Assembly: GCA_949739095.1 (NCBI GenBank)
Contig: CATIYX010000294.1
Coordinates: 1-5,145, forward strand
DNA length: 5,145 bases
Origin: an uncultured Clostridia bacterium
GTDB taxonomy: Bacteria > Bacillota > Clostridia > RUG12999
Direction: 5' to 3'
Shown: piece by piece, positions 1 to 5,145 of the stretch
Layout: each line of letters starts with the position of its first letter
Position numbering within the stretch: the stretch's first letter is position 1
Notes under the pieces: generated by a model
What the model saw: the letters and a program-made list of their open reading frames with translations, nothing else
Databases searched by the model: none
What the model was told of the DNA's origin: nothing
Made by a program: the position numbers and the translations under genes

Positions 1-472
1 AACAGCTACACAGAAAACTGTTGATGGACCGTCCAAAAAAGACTGGAGAGGCGGACGTGCTGCTGCTGGCAATATCATCCCGTCTTCCACAGGCGCTGCA
101 AAAGCAGTTGGTAAAGTTATCCCGTCTCTGAACGGTAAATTGACCGGTATGTCTTTCCGTGTTCCGACATTGGATGTATCTGTTGTTGATTTGACTTGCC
201 GTCTGGAAAAAGCAGCTTCCTATGATGAAATCGTAGCAGCTGTGAAAAAAGCTGCTGATGGTGAACTGAAAGGCATCCTGGGCTATACAGAAGACGATGT
301 TGTTTCCAGCGATTTCATCACAGACAGCAGAACTTCTATCTTTGACGTAAAAGCAGGTATTCCGTTGAACGACAATTTTGTGAAACTGGTTTCCTGGTAC
401 GACAATGAATGGGGTTATTCCAACAAAGTTGTGGATTTGATTAGCCACATGTACTCTGTTGATAACAAATAA
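1..472 (+). CDS. gap: Glyceraldehyde-3-phosphate dehydrogenase, type I (C-terminal part, 5' end outside window)
   Basis: This cytoplasmic glycolytic enzyme oxidises and phosphorylates glyceraldehyde 3-phosphate to 1,3-bisphosphoglycerate, using NAD in the usual type I family. Reading from base 2, about 156 codons remain, against roughly 330-340 for the whole protein. The visible part starts with TATQKTVDGPSKKDWRGGR, just after where the catalytic His of the family lies, so the catalytic Cys and the Rossmann cofactor domain are upstream of the window. Recognisable family blocks follow: NIIPSSTGAAKAVGKV (phosphate-site Ser-Thr-Gly), GKLTGMSFRVPT (the substrate-binding Arg), SVVDLTCRLEK, GYTEDDVVSSDF and SWYDNEWGYSNKVVDL near the C-terminus. 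It resembles E. coli GapA more than archaeal enzymes. An in-frame ATG at 140 is internal, not a start. A strong terminator begins 28 nt after the stop, so no pgk or tpi gene is co-transcribed downstream. Cofactor specificity cannot be judged because the deciding residues are not in view. Confidence 0.97.
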   Translation, partial: TATQKTVDGPSKKDWRGGRAAAGNIIPSSTGAAKAVGKVIPSLNGKLTGMSFRVPTLDVSVVDLTCRLEKAASYDEIVAAVKKAADGELKGILGYTEDDVVSSDFITDSRTSIFDVKAGIPLNDNFVKLVSWYDNEWGYSNKVVDLISHMYSVDNK

Positions 473-499
473 GAATTTCATAACAATAAGAAATAAAGT

Positions 500-541
500 A
501 ACAGCGCTTTTTCGGAACAGTTTCCGCAAAAGCGCTGTTTT
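500..541 (+). terminator. Intrinsic terminator of gap
   Basis: Two 16-nt arms, AACAGCGCTTTTTCGG (500-515) and CCGCAAAAGCGCTGTT (524-539), pair with a single T/C mismatch (512 against 527) around the 8-nt loop AACAGTTT. The run TTTT at 538-541 follows, partly inside the stem. It lies 28 nt after the gap stop codon and ends that transcript before the next promoter. Confidence 0.9.
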
Positions 542-586
542 GATGTCTATAGCAAAAAGGCATGGTAATCTATTACAGATAAGTAT

Positions 587-615
587 TTGCTATTTGTAGG
601 ATTTTGGTGTAAAAT
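587..615 (+). promoter_or_regulatory. Sigma-A-type promoter of the DUF3737 gene
   Basis: A -35 box TTGCTA (587-592, 4 of 6 to TTGACA) and a -10 box TAAAAT (610-615, 5 of 6 to TATAAT) are separated by exactly 17 bp. Transcription would start near 622, leaving a leader of about 25 nt that contains the purine-rich ribosome binding site. It sits between the gap terminator and the only downstream gene on this strand. It is predicted from sequence only. Confidence 0.65.
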
Positions 616-646
616 AGAAGTATAAAGTTATGAAAGGAAGAGGAAG

Positions 647-1486
647 ATGACTTTATATTGTAATGAAACACATGATGAAGAACGTGCTTTTTATGGAATC
701 AATCATGCAAAACTCCAAAACTGTACGTTTGCGGGACCTGCTGATGGAGAATCTGCATTAAAAGAGACTACTGACCTTGAAATAGAACGCTGTGATTTTT
801 TGTTGAGATATCCACTGTGGCATACGGACAGGGCAACTATTTCGGAATGTAACATGACAGAAACCTGCCGCGCGGCGCTTTGGTATGATAGGGATATCAC
901 AGTGAAAAATTCAGAATTAGGCGGTATCAAGGCGTTGCGCGAATGTACCGATATGTATCTTGAAAACTGTAAAATCAATTCTACAGAATTCGGATGGTTT
1001 TGCCATAACGTGAAAATAAAAAACTGTGAATTAATCTCAGAATATCCGTTTTTGCAGTGCACCAATATGAAATTTGACGGTTTAAAGATGAATGCAAAAT
1101 ATTCCTTTCAATACGTAGAGGATGTGACACTGTGTGATTGTGAATTACATACAAAAGATGCATTCTGGCACAGTAAGAACGTAACGGTTTATGACAGCGT
1201 GGTAAGCGGCGAATATTTGGGCTGGTATTCTGAGAATCTGCGCCTTGTGCGCTGCAAAATCACCGGTACGCAACCGTTGTGCTATGCCAAAGGACTGATA
1301 TTAGAAGATTGTGAAATGACAGGGGGTGATTTATCTTTTGAAAACAGTGAGGTCAATGCAACGGTATTGGGAGAAATTATGAGCGTTAAAAATCCTGTCA
1401 GCGGGAGAATTACCGCAGATAGGATAGGCGAAATTATTCTTGAAAATCAGGACAGCACTTGCGAAATCGTCACAATGAAGCCATGA
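647..1486 (+). CDS. DUF3737 family protein, right-handed beta-helix solenoid
   Basis: This is a complete 279-residue protein that I assign to DUF3737 (family size about 270-290) from its conserved blocks: DEERAFYG (10-17), AGPADGESALKE (29-40), RYPLWH (54-59), MTETCRAALWY (70-80), KYSFQYV (151-157), DAFWH (171-175) and GTQPLCYAKGL (207-217). The function of the family is not known. From about residue 38 to 229 it is built of coils that are almost all 19 residues long, with the pattern [N/D]-[VLM]-x-[LIVF]-x-x-C-x-[ILVM], as expected for a right-handed beta-helix. The stacked Cys position is seen at 49, 68, 108, 127, 165, 203 and 222, replaced by Ser at 89 and 184 and Leu at 146. There are 16 Cys in total. 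No signal peptide or membrane segment is visible, so it is probably cytosolic. The start follows a purine-rich ribosome binding site (AAAGGAAGAGG, 633-643). The stop TGA is followed at once by an in-frame TAA. It appears to be a single-gene unit with its own promoter and terminator. Confidence 0.9.
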   Translation: MTLYCNETHDEERAFYGINHAKLQNCTFAGPADGESALKETTDLEIERCDFLLRYPLWHTDRATISECNMTETCRAALWYDRDITVKNSELGGIKALRECTDMYLENCKINSTEFGWFCHNVKIKNCELISEYPFLQCTNMKFDGLKMNAKYSFQYVEDVTLCDCELHTKDAFWHSKNVTVYDSVVSGEYLGWYSENLRLVRCKITGTQPLCYAKGLILEDCEMTGGDLSFENSEVNATVLGEIMSVKNPVSGRITADRIGEIILENQDSTCEIVTMKP

Positions 1487-1559
1487 TAAGAAAGGGCAAC
1501 TCAAAATTTGGGAAAAGATAAACTAGTATTATAAAAAACGATATTAAAATAAGCATGAT

Positions 1560-1616
1560 AATGCCATTGTAGGACAGCTAACCATTGTTGAGCTGTTCTA
1601 CAATGGCATTGTTTTT
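1560..1616 (+). terminator. Intrinsic terminator of the DUF3737 gene, overlapping the 3' end of the opposing acetyltransferase gene
   Basis: The arms at 1560-1579 and 1591-1610 form a 20-bp stem with an 11-nt loop (AACCATTGTTG), followed by GTTTTTA with five T at 1612-1616. The only imperfect position (1573 against 1597) is a G-U pair in plus-strand RNA but a C/A mismatch in minus-strand RNA, and the T run is on the plus side. Both point to action on the plus-strand transcript that ends after 1486. The right arm is also the coding sequence for the last residues of the GNAT gene on the other strand, whose TAG stop (1578-1580) lies at the edge of the loop. Confidence 0.85.
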
Positions 1617-2351
1617 AGCGGTCAATTCGACCCAAGCAGGACGAAAGCCGCATTTGATGGCGGTACGAACTGATTTGATGTTAGACCATGCTGCACAGTA
1701 AAAAGGAACTCGGTCTCTTTTCAGAATTTCGGTCGTTAAACGGCTGACCATGGCAGCGGCAATGCCACTGCGGCGGTATTGCGGTAAAACATCCACACCA
1801 ATTTGCCACATGGTGTCGCAGTCGGCGGAACAGGCGGCCAAACCGATTAATCGTCCGTTATCATAAGCGCCAACGCCCAAAACGTCCAGTTCTTTGCGTT
1901 TGCTACAAAGTGCATTGCTCCACTGCGGGAGGTATAGTGTGTTAAAATCCGGAGGGGAGAGCAAACGCAACTCGTATGTGCAAGAAAAAGAGGTAAGGCG
2001 CGTTACATCAGGCAAAAAATATTCCGCCATAAAACAAATTTTCATGCCATATGGTTGTAGTGCGTCTTGTAGCACATGAAGATTTGGTGTTTCAAAACAG
2101 TGTGGGGGAGTGTAGCGGTTTAAATATTGTAAAACAGTATCTTGAAATTCCAGCGCAGTAGAAGCCACAACATTATTTCCATAGGAAATTAAATTGCAGA
2201 AAAAAGGAAGCTGCAAATATTTTCGATGAGCCGGGTGGGAAACAGAGGTAACGGCAATCGGTTCAAATTTTAAAAAGTCTTCCTTATGGCAACCAGCATC
2301 GATCGCAGATTGCGTCATAGCGATATCCAATATTTCCTGATTTGTTATCAT
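1578..2351 (-). CDS. GNAT family N-acetyltransferase
   Basis: This is probably a 257-residue cytosolic enzyme that moves an acetyl group from acetyl-CoA to an amine; the substrate cannot be told from sequence. The GNAT fold occupies roughly the C-terminal half: a strand at GRLIGLAACS (about 166-175), motif A strand MWQIGVDVLP, the CoA pyrophosphate loop QYRRSGIA (about 191-198, the Q/RxxGxG/A motif with Ala at the last position), an alpha-helix to EILKRD, then VPFYCAAWSN (about 215-224), where the Asn is common in the family, and CGFRPAWVEL near the end. The N-terminal part of about 130 residues is not a domain I can name with certainty; a two-domain Firmicutes GNAT such as the PF12746 type is possible. 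I chose the ATG at 2351 because a perfect GGAGG lies 7 nt before it. An ATG at 2372 would put that site inside codons 4-5. It converges with the DUF3737 gene, and its last codons form one arm of that gene's terminator. A terminator separates it from the PBP gene upstream. Confidence 0.88.
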   Translation of the reverse strand: MITNQEILDIAMTQSAIDAGCHKEDFLKFEPIAVTSVSHPAHRKYLQLPFFCNLISYGNNVVASTALEFQDTVLQYLNRYTPPHCFETPNLHVLQDALQPYGMKICFMAEYFLPDVTRLTSFSCTYELRLLSPPDFNTLYLPQWSNALCSKRKELDVLGVGAYDNGRLIGLAACSADCDTMWQIGVDVLPQYRRSGIAAAMVSRLTTEILKRDRVPFYCAAWSNIKSVRTAIKCGFRPAWVELTAKNNAIVEQLNNG

Positions 2352-2358
2352 AGGGAAT

Positions 2359-2363
2359 CCTCC
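2359..2363 (-). promoter_or_regulatory. Shine-Dalgarno site deciding the acetyltransferase start
   Basis: GGAGG on the minus strand is followed by a 7-nt spacer (2352-2358) and then ATG at 2351-2349. The longer alternative start at 2372 has only AT-rich sequence before it and would be read through this site. The shorter start is therefore preferred. Confidence 0.8.
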
Positions 2364-2372
2364 ATATTTCAT

Positions 2373-2402
2373 ATTTAAAAAATTTCTGCAGAGATTTGTC
2401 CA
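2373..2402 (-). promoter_or_regulatory. Possible promoter of the acetyltransferase gene
   Basis: On the minus strand TGGACA (2402-2397, 5 of 6 to TTGACA) and TTAAAT (2378-2373, 4 of 6 to TATAAT) are 18 bp apart. Transcription would begin near 2366, just before the GGAGG site and after the upstream ATG at 2372, which fits the shorter start. The match is moderate and the region is AT-rich, so a chance hit is possible. Confidence 0.35.
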
Positions 2403-2405
2403 ATC

Positions 2406-2418
2406 CGAAAAAAACGGA
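2406..2418. repeat. Small inverted repeat upstream of the acetyltransferase gene
   Basis: CCG and CGG flank AAAAAAA, and outward extension gives ATCCG / CGGAT arms of 5 bp (about 2404-2420) on either side of the A7 run. It lies just upstream of the putative -35 box, so it could be a protein-binding site. It is short and may be chance. Confidence 0.25.
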
Positions 2419-2445
2419 TAACATGGAGATTGTGAAACAGTTTTA

Positions 2446-2477
2446 AGGGACTATTTAATAGAGTACTATCAATCCCT
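2446..2477. repeat. Inverted repeat with inner palindrome in the PBP-acetyltransferase spacer
   Basis: AGGGA (2446-2450) pairs with TCCCT (2473-2477), and inside lies the near-perfect palindrome CTATTTAATAG (2451-2461) plus a second ACTAT copy. There is no T run after it, so it is not a terminator. Its role is unknown, and it may be an operator or the remnant of one. Confidence 0.25.
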
Positions 2478-2560
2478 AAAGACGGCAGAATTTTTCAATA
2501 TCCTGTAAAATGCTTGCGTTATCCTATATGGTATGTTTATTTTTGAGAGGGGAGCAACAG

Positions 2561-2601
2561 ATAAATAAACAGCAGAATGTACAAGATGACATCCTGCTGT
2601 T
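2561..2601 (-). terminator. Intrinsic terminator of the PBP gene
   Basis: In minus-strand RNA the arms AACAGCAGGATGT (2601-2589) and ACATTCTGCTGTT (2580-2568) make a continuous 13-bp stem with one G-U pair and an 8-nt loop. The U-rich but broken tail TATTTAT (2567-2561) follows. On the plus strand the same position is an A/C mismatch, which supports the minus orientation. It lies about 38 nt after the PBP stop. The tail is weaker than in the other two terminators. Confidence 0.65.
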
Positions 2602-2638
2602 ATACTTATATATCCGAGACTGATATGATTATATTCGC

Positions 2639-4948
2639 CTAGGCTGCCGGCGCTACTATGCCAGGTTCTCCATTTTGTGAACCAGTACTGGTATCACCAC
2701 CTGTAGCAGGTGGTTTTGTCTGTGTAGGTGTTCTTGCCGGCGGAGGAGACTGTGCTGGTACTTCTGACGTAGCAGACGGTGCCGGTGGAGTTTCTGTGAC
2801 ACCGGGAGATTCCGAAGCAGAGGAGGAAGGAGACGGGTCAGCGCTTGCAGACGGGTCTGGGGACTCCTCACTTGGTTCAATTTTCTTCTCGTGTACGCCA
2901 GTACAAGTTTTTTTCGGTACCATACCGGATTTGAATTCTTCAGATACCGTTGGGCAACTGCTTAGCGGTAAATCGCCGGTTTGTGAGCAAATAGAAGCTC
3001 TTGTGATACCGGAAGCTCGGGGGAATTCTGTATATTTCAGCCCTTGGTGGATTTGACCCATAATTTTTTGCCATAATTTATGTGTTACAATACGCGTCTG
3101 GCTATAGGGAAGTGTTTTAGGCTGGTCGTAACCATACCAAACGCCGCCGATATAGTAGGGAGTATATGCAACAAACCAGCGGTCAACATCGTCATTGGTG
3201 GTTCCCGTTTTAGCAGCATAGGGCATACTAATTTTTGCCGAAATTCCCATGCTGCCCTGTGCGGAAGATTCCAGCATACTGGTCATCAAGTAAGCTGTTT
3301 GTTCTGAAAATACTTGCGTTGATTCAATTGGTTTTTCCAAAATCACTTTTCCGTTGTGGTCAATGATTTTCGTATAGGTATGCGGCGTGATATAAACGCC
3401 TTTATTAGCAAAGGTTGCATAAGCTGCTGTTAATTCTTTCACGCTAACGCCTTCCGTCATACCGCCAATGGAAAGTGCGCTAAGGTTTTTATCAGAAAAT
3501 TCTTTTCCGTCAATGATTTTACTCTCCACAAGAGAAGTAATCCCTAATTTTTTCAGAAAATTAAATGAGGTGTCAATTCCTACCATTTGCACTGTTTTAA
3601 TCGCCGGAATATTCATGGATTCTACGATTGCTTGGCGAACCGTGACAGGACCCTTATAACCAGAATACCAGTTTTTGGGTTTCCAGCCTTGATAGCTGAA
3701 TTCTTCATCAATCAGCACGCTGCCGGGTGACAATAAGTTCTTTTCAATTGCCGGACCATAGGCACCGATGGGTTTCATAGTAGAACCGGGCTGGCGCAGA
3801 GAAGATACCGCGCGGTTCAGCGTCAAATCTGCAGTTTTTGGACCGGCGCCGCCGATAACACCTTTGATTTCACCGGTTGTAGGTTCCATGATAACCATTG
3901 CAGCCTCTGGCTGTACTTGTCCTGATAATTTTGGGAAATTGGAGGTGTCATAAAAGACGTTTTCCATTGTTTTTTGTATATTGGTATCTACAGTTCCATA
4001 TATTTGCAGTCCGCTATTATACAGCATTTTTTTTGCGGTTGCCTCAGAAACACGCAGTTCTTTCACTAAATCCTCCAGCACTTCTTTGATGAGAGCTTCT
4101 GTAAAATAGGAGTTAGTAACCACTTTTTCGTTATTTTGATGTTTGGTGCTGAAATTCAATTTTTCTGCTACTGCCGCGTCATGTTCTGCCTGTGAAATAT
4201 AACCAAGCTCCAGCATTTTTGACAGAACTACTTCCTGTTTTGTTTTGTTTTCCTCGGGATTTACGAATGGGTCAAATTTTGAGGGAGACTGCGTGATACC
4301 CACAATGGAAGTCGCTTCCGCAAGAGAAAGCTCAGAAACGTCTTTATCATAATAGGTAAGTGCAGCAGACTGTACACCGTCACAACCGTTGCCAAAATAG
4401 ACGATATTCAAATAAAATTCCAGAATTTGGCTTTTATCCATTTTTGTTTCCAACACAATTGCTCTCAGTACTTCGCGGATTTTACGTGTAGGAGAAACAT
4501 CTTTGTCATTTGTAATGTTTTTCACTAATTGTTGCGTGATGGTGCTGCCGCCATAGGAAGGATTACCGGTCAAATATTTCAAAAATGCGCCAGCAGTACG
4601 TTTCATATCCATTCCTTTATGTTTGTAGAAACGTTCATCTTCAATAGAGACTGCAGCATCTTGCATATACTTTGGAATTTCATCAATCGTGACCCAAATG
4701 CGATTATTATCCGAACTTAGCTTTTCATATTCAACCGGATTGCCGTTTGCATCTGTGTATACAATAGAAGAAGTAAGATTCAATTGATAATCTTCAATAT
4801 CAAAATTTAGTGCATCTACCACAAATGAAGAAATCAGTCCTGCTAAAACAAAGCAAGAAATGATTCCCACTACTAGAAGAGCAGAACCGATAAATTTTAA
4901 AAATTTTCTGGTTTTTGATATTTTTTTTGTTTTCTTTGATTTTGCCAT
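2639..4948 (-). CDS. Bifunctional class A penicillin-binding protein (glycosyltransferase/transpeptidase, PBP1A type)
   Basis: This membrane-anchored peptidoglycan synthase polymerises lipid II into glycan strands and cross-links their stem peptides outside the cell. The 769-residue protein starts with a Lys-rich cytoplasmic tail (1-18) and one membrane helix (about 19-47). The glycosyltransferase domain follows with EDERFYKHKG (103-112; E103 is the expected catalytic Glu), GGSTITQQLVKN (133-144), RKIRE (155-159) and ILEFYLNIVYFGNG (175-188). The transpeptidase domain (about 346-620) has all three penicillin-binding motifs: SxxK at S389-K392, SxN at S444-N446 and KTGT at 580-583, so both activities should be intact. 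A Cys-containing segment (C654, C665, C682), typical of clostridial homologues, precedes a tail rich in Pro, Ser, Thr and Glu (about 691-769). The ATG follows GGAGG with 8 nt spacing (4961-4957). The gene has its own promoter and terminator and no partner gene in view. Symbols such as ponA or pbpA are used for relatives but cannot be assigned here. Confidence 0.97.
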   Translation of the reverse strand: MAKSKKTKKISKTRKFLKFIGSALLVVGIISCFVLAGLISSFVVDALNFDIEDYQLNLTSSIVYTDANGNPVEYEKLSSDNNRIWVTIDEIPKYMQDAAVSIEDERFYKHKGMDMKRTAGAFLKYLTGNPSYGGSTITQQLVKNITNDKDVSPTRKIREVLRAIVLETKMDKSQILEFYLNIVYFGNGCDGVQSAALTYYDKDVSELSLAEATSIVGITQSPSKFDPFVNPEENKTKQEVVLSKMLELGYISQAEHDAAVAEKLNFSTKHQNNEKVVTNSYFTEALIKEVLEDLVKELRVSEATAKKMLYNSGLQIYGTVDTNIQKTMENVFYDTSNFPKLSGQVQPEAAMVIMEPTTGEIKGVIGGAGPKTADLTLNRAVSSLRQPGSTMKPIGAYGPAIEKNLLSPGSVLIDEEFSYQGWKPKNWYSGYKGPVTVRQAIVESMNIPAIKTVQMVGIDTSFNFLKKLGITSLVESKIIDGKEFSDKNLSALSIGGMTEGVSVKELTAAYATFANKGVYITPHTYTKIIDHNGKVILEKPIESTQVFSEQTAYLMTSMLESSAQGSMGISAKISMPYAAKTGTTNDDVDRWFVAYTPYYIGGVWYGYDQPKTLPYSQTRIVTHKLWQKIMGQIHQGLKYTEFPRASGITRASICSQTGDLPLSSCPTVSEEFKSGMVPKKTCTGVHEKKIEPSEESPDPSASADPSPSSSASESPGVTETPPAPSATSEVPAQSPPPARTPTQTKPPATGGDTSTGSQNGEPGIVAPAA

Positions 4949-5006
4949 ATACTAGACCTCCATTCCCGTTCCGCGCAGATATTAACCTCTTTTCTGACGG
5001 AAGGAC

Positions 5007-5016
5007 ATGCCGGCAT
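5007..5016. repeat. Perfect 10-bp palindrome in the PBP leader
   Basis: ATGCCGGCAT reads the same on both strands and stands out as GC-rich in an AT-rich stretch, about 30 nt after the predicted transcription start of the PBP gene. It could be an operator for a dimeric regulator, or chance. No match to a known operator is claimed. Confidence 0.25.
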
Positions 5017-5048
5017 AAAAGAACCTTTGTTTGAATACATACATCCCT

Positions 5049-5077
5049 ATTATAATATAGATTCATGGAATATACAA
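5049..5077 (-). promoter_or_regulatory. Promoter of the PBP gene
   Basis: On the minus strand a perfect -10 box TATAAT (5054-5049) lies 17 bp after TTGTAT (5077-5072, only 3 of 6 to TTGACA). Transcription would begin near 5042, giving a leader of about 94 nt before the ATG at 4948. The excellent -10 and the ideal spacing make up for the poor -35. Confidence 0.65.
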
Positions 5078-5145
5078 GTTATTTTATAAAAATTTGGTGA
5101 AATGTTCTGAAAAATTTAAGATTTGTGTATAAAATTCCTGAATAT

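Noticed and set aside
630..650. Six-codon leader frame (MKGRGR) whose TGA overlaps the DUF3737 ATG
   Set aside because: It consists of the purine-rich ribosome binding site itself, and no separate ribosome binding site precedes it.
703..1065. 120-codon minus-strand reading frame inside the DUF3737 gene
   Set aside because: The plus-strand frame has clear family motifs and a promoter and ribosome binding site. The antisense frame has none and resembles no family I know.
2528..2623. 31-codon plus-strand frame (MVCLFLRGEQ...) in the spacer
   Set aside because: It lacks a ribosome binding site before the ATG, and its middle is the PBP terminator hairpin. The purine-rich GAGAGGGGAG inside it is not followed by a start codon.
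2352..2638. Riboswitch or T-box before the acetyltransferase gene
   Set aside because: I saw no T-box motif, conserved riboswitch core or antiterminator/terminator pair; only small inverted repeats are present.
2642..2878. Sortase-type anchor at the PBP C-terminus
   Set aside because: PPATGG resembles part of LPXTG but lacks the Leu-Pro-x-Thr-Gly order, and no hydrophobic segment or basic tail follows.
2658..3056. 132-codon plus-strand reading frame opposite the PBP tail
   Set aside because: It is the antisense of a Pro/Ser/Thr-rich coding region, has no ribosome binding site, and its Gly/Val/Asp-rich product follows from that composition.
4800..5066. 88-codon minus-strand frame over the start of the PBP gene
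   Set aside because: It overlaps the PBP promoter and N-terminus in another frame and has no ribosome binding site; it is a shadow.
5078..5145. Possible divergent promoter or gene start at the right edge
   Set aside because: The sequence is AT-rich with several TATA-like words on both strands, but no -35/-10 pair with a following start can be supported before the window ends.

Overview
The window looks like ordinary chromosomal DNA from a low-to-mid GC Gram-positive anaerobe, most likely a gut-type member of the Clostridia. The reasons are strong GGAGG ribosome binding sites, an AT-rich promoter style, an E. coli GapA-like glyceraldehyde-3-phosphate dehydrogenase, a clostridial-type class A penicillin-binding protein with a C-terminal Cys motif, and a DUF3737 protein of the kind common in Firmicutes. 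The genus cannot be fixed from this sequence alone.

Layout, left to right. Positions 1-472 (+) hold the C-terminal half of glyceraldehyde-3-phosphate dehydrogenase, closed by a strong intrinsic terminator at 500-541. A well-formed sigma-A-type promoter at 587-615 then serves a single gene at 647-1486 (+), a DUF3737 right-handed beta-helix protein with a very regular 19-residue repeat. This gene converges on a GNAT acetyltransferase gene at 1578-2351 (-). The intrinsic terminator of the DUF3737 gene (1560-1616) uses the last codons of the acetyltransferase gene as its 3' arm. A 287-bp spacer (2352-2638) carries the putative acetyltransferase promoter, two small inverted repeats and the terminator of the next gene. 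Positions 2639-4948 (-) hold a complete bifunctional class A penicillin-binding protein, with a recognisable promoter at 5049-5077 and a leader of about 94 nt. Beyond 5078 to the window end I see only AT-rich DNA with no gene.

The four genes look like independent transcription units, since each boundary has its own terminator or promoter signal or a change of strand. They cover central glycolysis, an uncharacterised beta-solenoid, small-molecule or protein acetylation, and cell-wall peptidoglycan synthesis. Nothing links them as one pathway. I found no mobile element, CRISPR array, tRNA, rRNA or recognisable riboswitch, and no evidence of a new multi-gene system. The most interesting items are the DUF3737 solenoid with its Cys and Asn/Asp ladders, and the terminator shared with the coding end of the opposing gene.
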